Shown in pieces: positions 6,748 through 9,627 of a stretch of DNA of 9,627 nt. Each line of letters begins with the position of its first letter. Positions within the stretch are counted from its first letter, which is position 1. The notes below the pieces were generated by a model. It was not told the DNA's origin. It worked only from the letters and a program-made list of their open reading frames with translations, and did no database searches. The DNA comes from Bacteroidales bacterium. Its GTDB lineage: Bacteria; Bacteroidota; Bacteroidia; Bacteroidales; WCHB1-69. Both the position numbers and the translations under genes were made by a program. Where the stretch lies: contig JAAYQB010000151.1 of NCBI GenBank assembly GCA_012519525.1, positions 1-9,627 on the forward strand. The letters are read 5' to 3'.

Positions 6748-6822
6748 TGGGAGTTAATGGATTCGAACCATTGACCCTCTGCTTGTAAGGCAGATGCTCT
6801 GAACCAGCTGAGCTAAACTCCC
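6748..6822 (-). tRNA. tRNA-Val (anticodon UAC)
   Basis: A complete 75-base cloverleaf. The acceptor stem GGGAGTT/AACTCCC (6816-6822 with 6749-6755) is perfectly paired, the D stem is GCTC/GAGC, the anticodon stem is TCTGC/GCAGA with loop CTTACAA, and the T arm is AATGG-TTCGAAT-CCATT. The loop places TAC at positions 34-36, reading valine GUA and other GUN codons. The discriminator base is A, as expected for valine. The 3' CCA is not encoded and must be added after transcription. A promoter element lies just upstream and the terminator just downstream, so it is a single-gene unit. Confidence 0.95.
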
Positions 6823-6833
6823 TTTTCGAGTTT

Positions 6834-6842
6834 GCAAAAGTA
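6834..6842 (-). promoter_or_regulatory. Bacteroidota-type -7 element of tRNA-Val
   Basis: TACTTTTGC on the minus strand ends 11 bases before the first tRNA base, the right distance for a short 5' leader. It fits the TAnnTTTGC consensus exactly. A 14-base perfect AT palindrome (6846-6859) lies just upstream. Confidence 0.6.
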
Positions 6843-6923
6843 CACTATTTTATAAAATAAAAAGCATTTCCTTGAAAAAAAATATGTCGAATTTTATTTA
6901 AATGAAAATCAACAATATAAGCG

Positions 6924-7448
6924 TTATTTTCTATCAAAAAAAATATTTTTCTCACTTGCAGAGAGAGGAATTGCTAAAATTATTGGCATATTTTTGTCGA
7001 AAAGTTGCATTTTTAAGGCTGCTTTTCCCGCCGAATACATAATGCGATTATCTACCTTATAGTGCATAGCTGAAGAGACGACGGAACCTAAAGCAATACC
7101 TAAATCTATCACATTGAACACACAGGGAATAGTAGTTGGCTTTTCCGAACAATTAAAACCGCAATATCCACAGTTTAATCCTTTTACTTCTTTGTCGACT
7201 GCTACTAATAAAACAGCTTGAGCATTACGCACATTTTCAGCATCTCTGCGAAAAAATTCAGTTGATTTTGTGTTTGACAATTCGTCCATTATTTTAGCCA
7301 ATTCGCATTTATCATCGTCTGTGAGCATTACTATCTCTATACTGTTTTTACCTCTAGTTTTAGGGGCTGTTTTGGCTGCTATCATTAATTGCAAGCCTAT
7401 CTCTTCTATTATTTTTTGCGTATTTGATACATTTAACTTATAAATCAT
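6924..7448 (-). CDS. DUF2148 ferredoxin-domain protein
   Basis: A 174-residue protein matching the DUF2148 family, described as having a ferredoxin-like domain and found mainly in anaerobes. The key feature is a four-cysteine cluster: Cys93, Cys96, Cys100 (in CGYCGFNC) and Cys109, well suited to hold an iron-sulfur cluster. The N-terminal part (APKTRGKNSIEIV, 28-40) and the central LGIALGSVVSSA (116-127) are typical of the family and recall nitroreductase-like folds. It has no signal peptide or membrane segment, so it is probably cytosolic. The reaction it performs is not known to me. The gene follows the GNAT gene by 30 bases, but a promoter-like element lies in that gap, so it may be expressed separately. 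The family call is firm and the function open. Confidence 0.82.
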   Translation of the reverse strand: MIYKLNVSNTQKIIEEIGLQLMIAAKTAPKTRGKNSIEIVMLTDDDKCELAKIMDELSNTKSTEFFRRDAENVRNAQAVLLVAVDKEVKGLNCGYCGFNCSEKPTTIPCVFNVIDLGIALGSVVSSAMHYKVDNRIMYSAGKAALKMQLFDKNMPIILAIPLSASEKNIFFDRK

Positions 7449-7458
7449 ATTTTTTTCT

Positions 7459-7467
7459 GCAAAAATA
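7459..7467 (-). promoter_or_regulatory. candidate -7 element just upstream of the DUF2148 gene
   Basis: TATTTTTGC on the minus strand fits the TAnnTTTGC consensus. It ends only 10 bases before the ATG at 7448, so a transcript from it would start within a few bases of the start codon and be almost leaderless. It lies between the GNAT stop and the DUF2148 start. Confidence 0.4.
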
Positions 7468-7478
7468 CATAATTTTTT

Positions 7479-7928
7479 TTATTCTTTTATATATCGCATT
7501 ACCCATGCATCACTCCCATCCGGATAATAAGATTTTTTCTCACCACTGTATGTAAATCCATTTTTAGTATAAAAAGAAATGGCTTCTTTATTGGATTTTT
7601 TTACTTCAAGATAAATTCCTCTTTTCTGCAAATCTACAACTAAAGAAAAGGCTTTTTGCAATAACAACTTTCCAATATTCTTTTTTCGAGCATCGGGATG
7701 TACAGCTATTGAATATAAACGAAGTTGATGAATTCTAACAGACTGAAGTAAAATAACATACGCACACACCTTATTTTCAGACTTTGCCACATAACATAAG
7801 CTATGCGATAGTAAATATAAAAATTGACGGCGATTGAATTTTTCTTCTTGAAAAGACAATGCCTCAATTTCCATTATTTGATGCAGGTCTTCTTTTTCAG
7901 CTTTGACTATACGTATCTCTTTTCCCAT
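7479..7928 (-). CDS. RimI-like GNAT N-acetyltransferase
   Basis: A 149-residue GNAT-fold acetyltransferase starting at the ATG at 7928; a TTG one codon upstream is an unlikely start. Motif A, which binds acetyl-CoA pyrophosphate, is LYSIAVHPDARKKNIGKLLL (71-90), with Asn in place of the first Gly of the usual R-x-x-G-x-G/A loop. LEVKKSN (107-113), FYTKNGF (119-125) and the C-terminal YYPDGSDAWVM (134-144) are RimI-type signatures, so it should transfer an acetyl group to an amine, in RimI the N-terminus of a ribosomal protein. It begins 10 bases after the ATP-grasp stop codon, so the two are almost certainly co-translated from one mRNA. That context suggests its substrate may be the product or target of the ligase, rather than ribosomal protein S18. 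I do not assign rimI. Confidence 0.82.
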   Translation of the reverse strand: MGKEIRIVKAEKEDLHQIMEIEALSFQEEKFNRRQFLYLLSHSLCYVAKSENKVCAYVILLQSVRIHQLRLYSIAVHPDARKKNIGKLLLQKAFSLVVDLQKRGIYLEVKKSNKEAISFYTKNGFTYSGEKKSYYPDGSDAWVMRYIKE

Positions 7929-7938
7929 CAACTAACAA

Positions 7939-9402
7939 TTAAAATCTATTTTCCAATGCTTTTGAGAAATAGTTTAATATTCTATAATACAACTCATCTC
8001 CTAATATGGCATCTTCTACTTCATGGTCAATGCTTGGATTATCGTTGACTTCAATAACAACCACCTTATCATCAATCATTTTTAAATCAACTCCATACAA
8101 TCCATCACCAATATAAGATGTTACTTTTAAAGCTGTTTTAATAACATTTTTCGGAACTTTATAAATAGGGACGGTTTCAAAGCCTCCTGTTTTTCCTTTC
8201 CCTTGTTTTTCATGATTATATATTTGCCAATGATTTTTAGCCATAAAATACTTGCATGCAAATAAAGGTTTATGTTCTAATACACCTATACGCCAATCAA
8301 AATCGGTAGGAATATATTCTTGAGCTAATAAAATGGCTGATTTTTCAAAAAGAACTTCTAATGATACATTCAGTTCTTTTTCATTATTTATTTTATGCAT
8401 ATCATGCGAAAAAGAGCCATCGGGAATTTTCAAAATAAAAGGTGTTCCCAATTGTCGGACAATAGCACTAAAACTATTTTTATTAGAACGAAATAAAAGC
8501 ATTGATTGCGGTGCCGGTATTTTCTCCTTTTTCAATAATTCATTTAAATAGACCTTATTCGTACACCGAATAATAGATAACGGGTCATCAATAACCACCA
8601 TATCTGCTTGCTTTGCTCTTTGAGACAAATTATAAGTAATATGATTAAGAGCAGTTGTTGAGCGAATAAATAAAGCATCAAACTCCATTAAGCGTGTTGC
8701 ATCTTCTTCAGTAATAAGTTCTGCATGAATATTCATTTTTTTAGCTACTTCTAAAAATTTATAAAGAGCTTTTTTATCACTCGAAGGAAACTCTTCTTGC
8801 GGATCATGAAAGATAGCCAAATTATAGCGATATGATTTTGGCGATCGTGGTGATCGCCATATTTTTTTATTAAAATTATCTAAAGCATTGGCAAAAATAT
8901 CTTGTTCCTGTTCGGTTAATGAATTTAAAGATATAGCTTGTACACTTTCTACTTGATTTCTAGATTTATTATAAAATCCGACACGTAAAATCGGACATGG
9001 ATAGTAATCAAATATATAGCGTGCTATTTTTTCCAAGCCTTTTTCTTCACAAGTGCCAAAATAAATATTTATATACCAAACATCGTCTGTTATATTATTT
9101 TTTTGTATCCATTGATGACATTGCTTATGCAGTGTGTTATCCATTCTTATTCCGGTTCCCGATTCTAAGCGATTAATAGTCTCTACACTTGGAATAATCC
9201 TATCCCCTCTTGCTTGAGCCAATAAGGAACAATAATAACCTTCCGAATTATAATTAAAATTAGCACTTAAATTAATAACTAAATTAGAGTTAGTGTTTTT
9301 TGATTTATTTTGTAAGTAATCCGATACACTTAATATAGTGTTCGTTTTATAAAAAGGACTCCATTCTTTTAAGTCATCAAGTAAAATTAAAACGTGTTGC
9401 AT
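7939..9402 (-). CDS. RimK-like ATP-grasp ligase with N-terminal RLAN domain
   Basis: A 487-residue two-part cytosolic protein. The N-terminal region (about 2-160) looks like the RLAN domain that precedes certain RimK-like ATP-grasp enzymes; the stretch NFNYNSEGYYCSLLAQARG (48-66), followed by RIIPSVETI, is its hallmark. A linker and pre-ATP-grasp fold (about 190-275) lead to the ATP-grasp domain (about 280-480), with Lys324 (FILKIPDGSFSHD), Glu362 (AQEYIPTDFDWRI), Asp439 (GLYGVDLK) and the Mg-binding EVNDNPS (451-457, Glu451, Asn453). Enzymes of this group activate a carboxylate as acyl-phosphate and join it to an amine, as RimK does when adding glutamates to ribosomal protein S6. The substrate of the RLAN subgroup is unknown to me. 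It heads a cluster with the GNAT gene 10 bases downstream, and carries a -7 promoter element 20 bases before its ATG. Confidence 0.85.
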   Translation of the reverse strand: MQHVLILLDDLKEWSPFYKTNTILSVSDYLQNKSKNTNSNLVINLSANFNYNSEGYYCSLLAQARGDRIIPSVETINRLESGTGIRMDNTLHKQCHQWIQKNNITDDVWYINIYFGTCEEKGLEKIARYIFDYYPCPILRVGFYNKSRNQVESVQAISLNSLTEQEQDIFANALDNFNKKIWRSPRSPKSYRYNLAIFHDPQEEFPSSDKKALYKFLEVAKKMNIHAELITEEDATRLMEFDALFIRSTTALNHITYNLSQRAKQADMVVIDDPLSIIRCTNKVYLNELLKKEKIPAPQSMLLFRSNKNSFSAIVRQLGTPFILKIPDGSFSHDMHKINNEKELNVSLEVLFEKSAILLAQEYIPTDFDWRIGVLEHKPLFACKYFMAKNHWQIYNHEKQGKGKTGGFETVPIYKVPKNVIKTALKVTSYIGDGLYGVDLKMIDDKVVVIEVNDNPSIDHEVEDAILGDELYYRILNYFSKALENRF

Positions 9403-9421
9403 TTTTCAGAAAAATTAGATT

Positions 9422-9430
9422 GCAAAAGTA
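9422..9430 (-). promoter_or_regulatory. Bacteroidota-type -7 element of the ATP-grasp/GNAT cluster
   Basis: TACTTTTGC on the minus strand fits TAnnTTTGC exactly and ends 19 bases before the ATP-grasp ATG. About 80 bases further upstream begins an insertion sequence, so distal regulatory sequence may have been displaced. No exact -33 TTTG is seen. Confidence 0.55.
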
Positions 9431-9509
9431 ATCAAAAACAACATTAAATTTATAATATTTTATCATCTATTTATTATTAAATTGAAAAAAATAACCAAGC
9501 AATATATAA

Positions 9510-9627
9510 TGGTTCCCTTTTTTAGGACAACAAAATAAAAAAAATTAACGTATAAATAATTAAAAAGTTGTCTTATGGAAAAAAGGTCAAGAAAAAAGTT
9601 TAGCTCCTCTTTTAAATCAAAAGTGGC
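9510..9627 (+). mobile_element. left end of an IS3-family insertion sequence (partial)
   Basis: The window ends inside an insertion sequence. The evidence is the orfA start at 9575 and the sequence before it: a probable left terminal repeat beginning TGGTTCCCTTTTTTAGGACA near 9510, with the TG start usual for IS3-family ends. A short inverted repeat (GACAAC 9526-9531, GTTGTC 9567-9572) lies between the end and the ATG. The exact boundary cannot be fixed, since the right end and the target-site duplication are outside the window. Confidence 0.6.
9575..9627 (+). CDS. IS3-family transposase OrfA, N-terminus only
   Basis: The first 17 codons and part of the eighteenth are visible: MEKRSRKKFSSSFKSKV. 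This closely resembles the start of IS3-family OrfA proteins, where a basic lead is followed by K-F-[ST]-x-x-F-K-x-K-V-A before the helix-turn-helix. OrfA binds the element's ends and, in this family, is usually joined to the OrfB integrase by -1 frameshifting; that part lies beyond the window. The frame is open to the last base, so intactness cannot be judged. Confidence 0.75.
   Translation, partial: MEKRSRKKFSSSFKSKV

Noticed and set aside
6846..6909. AT palindromes at 6846-6859 and 6891-6909
   Set aside because: Both consist almost entirely of A and T in an AT-rich spacer, with no adjoining T-run or known operator form; chance is the simplest explanation.
6748..7448. tRNA-Val as a functional partner of the ATP-grasp cluster (aminoacyl-tRNA donor)
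   Set aside because: The tRNA has its own -7 element and terminator and no sign of being specialised; its cloverleaf is ordinary. ATP-grasp ligases use free amino acids and ATP, so proximity alone is not evidence.
7929..7931. TTG start one codon upstream for the GNAT protein
   Set aside because: The next codon is ATG and the family N-terminus does not need the extra residue.
1..9627. CRISPR array, phage genes, toxin-antitoxin or restriction system
   Set aside because: I looked for spaced direct repeats and for recognisable defence or phage proteins on both strands and found none.

Overview
The window is AT-rich and looks like Bacteroidota DNA, probably an anaerobic Bacteroidales-type organism. 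Several genes and the tRNA are preceded by the phylum's characteristic -7 element (TAnnTTTGC), Shine-Dalgarno sequences are weak or absent, and the gene families (DUF2148 ferredoxin-domain protein, RLAN/RimK ATP-grasp, TPR-M23-LysM protein, ThpR) fit an anaerobic Bacteroidota. The phylum call rests on these signs only; no genus can be named from the sequence.

Layout, left to right. (1) 1-5141, all on the minus strand: a secreted TPR/M23/LysM peptidoglycan hydrolase (3342-5141), a membrane-anchored M23 endopeptidase (2334-3275), an OppC/DppC-like ABC permease with an unusually large insert (1094-2317), fabG with its own predicted promoter (264-1010), and the start of a small lipoprotein gene running off the left edge (1-116). 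The first three look like one transcription unit devoted to the cell envelope. (2) 5142-5463: a divergent intergenic region with promoter signals both ways and one doubtful 42-residue ORF. (3) 5464-6712, plus strand: a rhomboid intramembrane protease with a very acidic tail, followed 4 bases later by thpR (RNA 2',3'-cyclic phosphodiesterase). A bidirectional terminator hairpin at 6711-6746 serves this pair and the converging tRNA-Val(UAC) gene. (4) 6924-9402, minus strand: a three-gene cluster read as RLAN-type RimK-like ATP-grasp ligase, then RimI-like GNAT acetyltransferase, then DUF2148 protein. (5) 9510-9627: the left end of an IS3-family insertion sequence with the first 17 codons of orfA, about 80 bases upstream of the ATP-grasp promoter.

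Functionally there are two themes. The left unit is peptidoglycan remodelling, with two complementary hydrolases (one diffusible and wall-binding, one tethered in the membrane) next to a lone permease. The right cluster has the logic of a small biosynthetic or protein-tagging system: an amide-bond-forming ATP-grasp enzyme followed 10 bases later by an acetyltransferase that could cap its product. Its substrate is unknown and it is the best candidate here for an under-described system.
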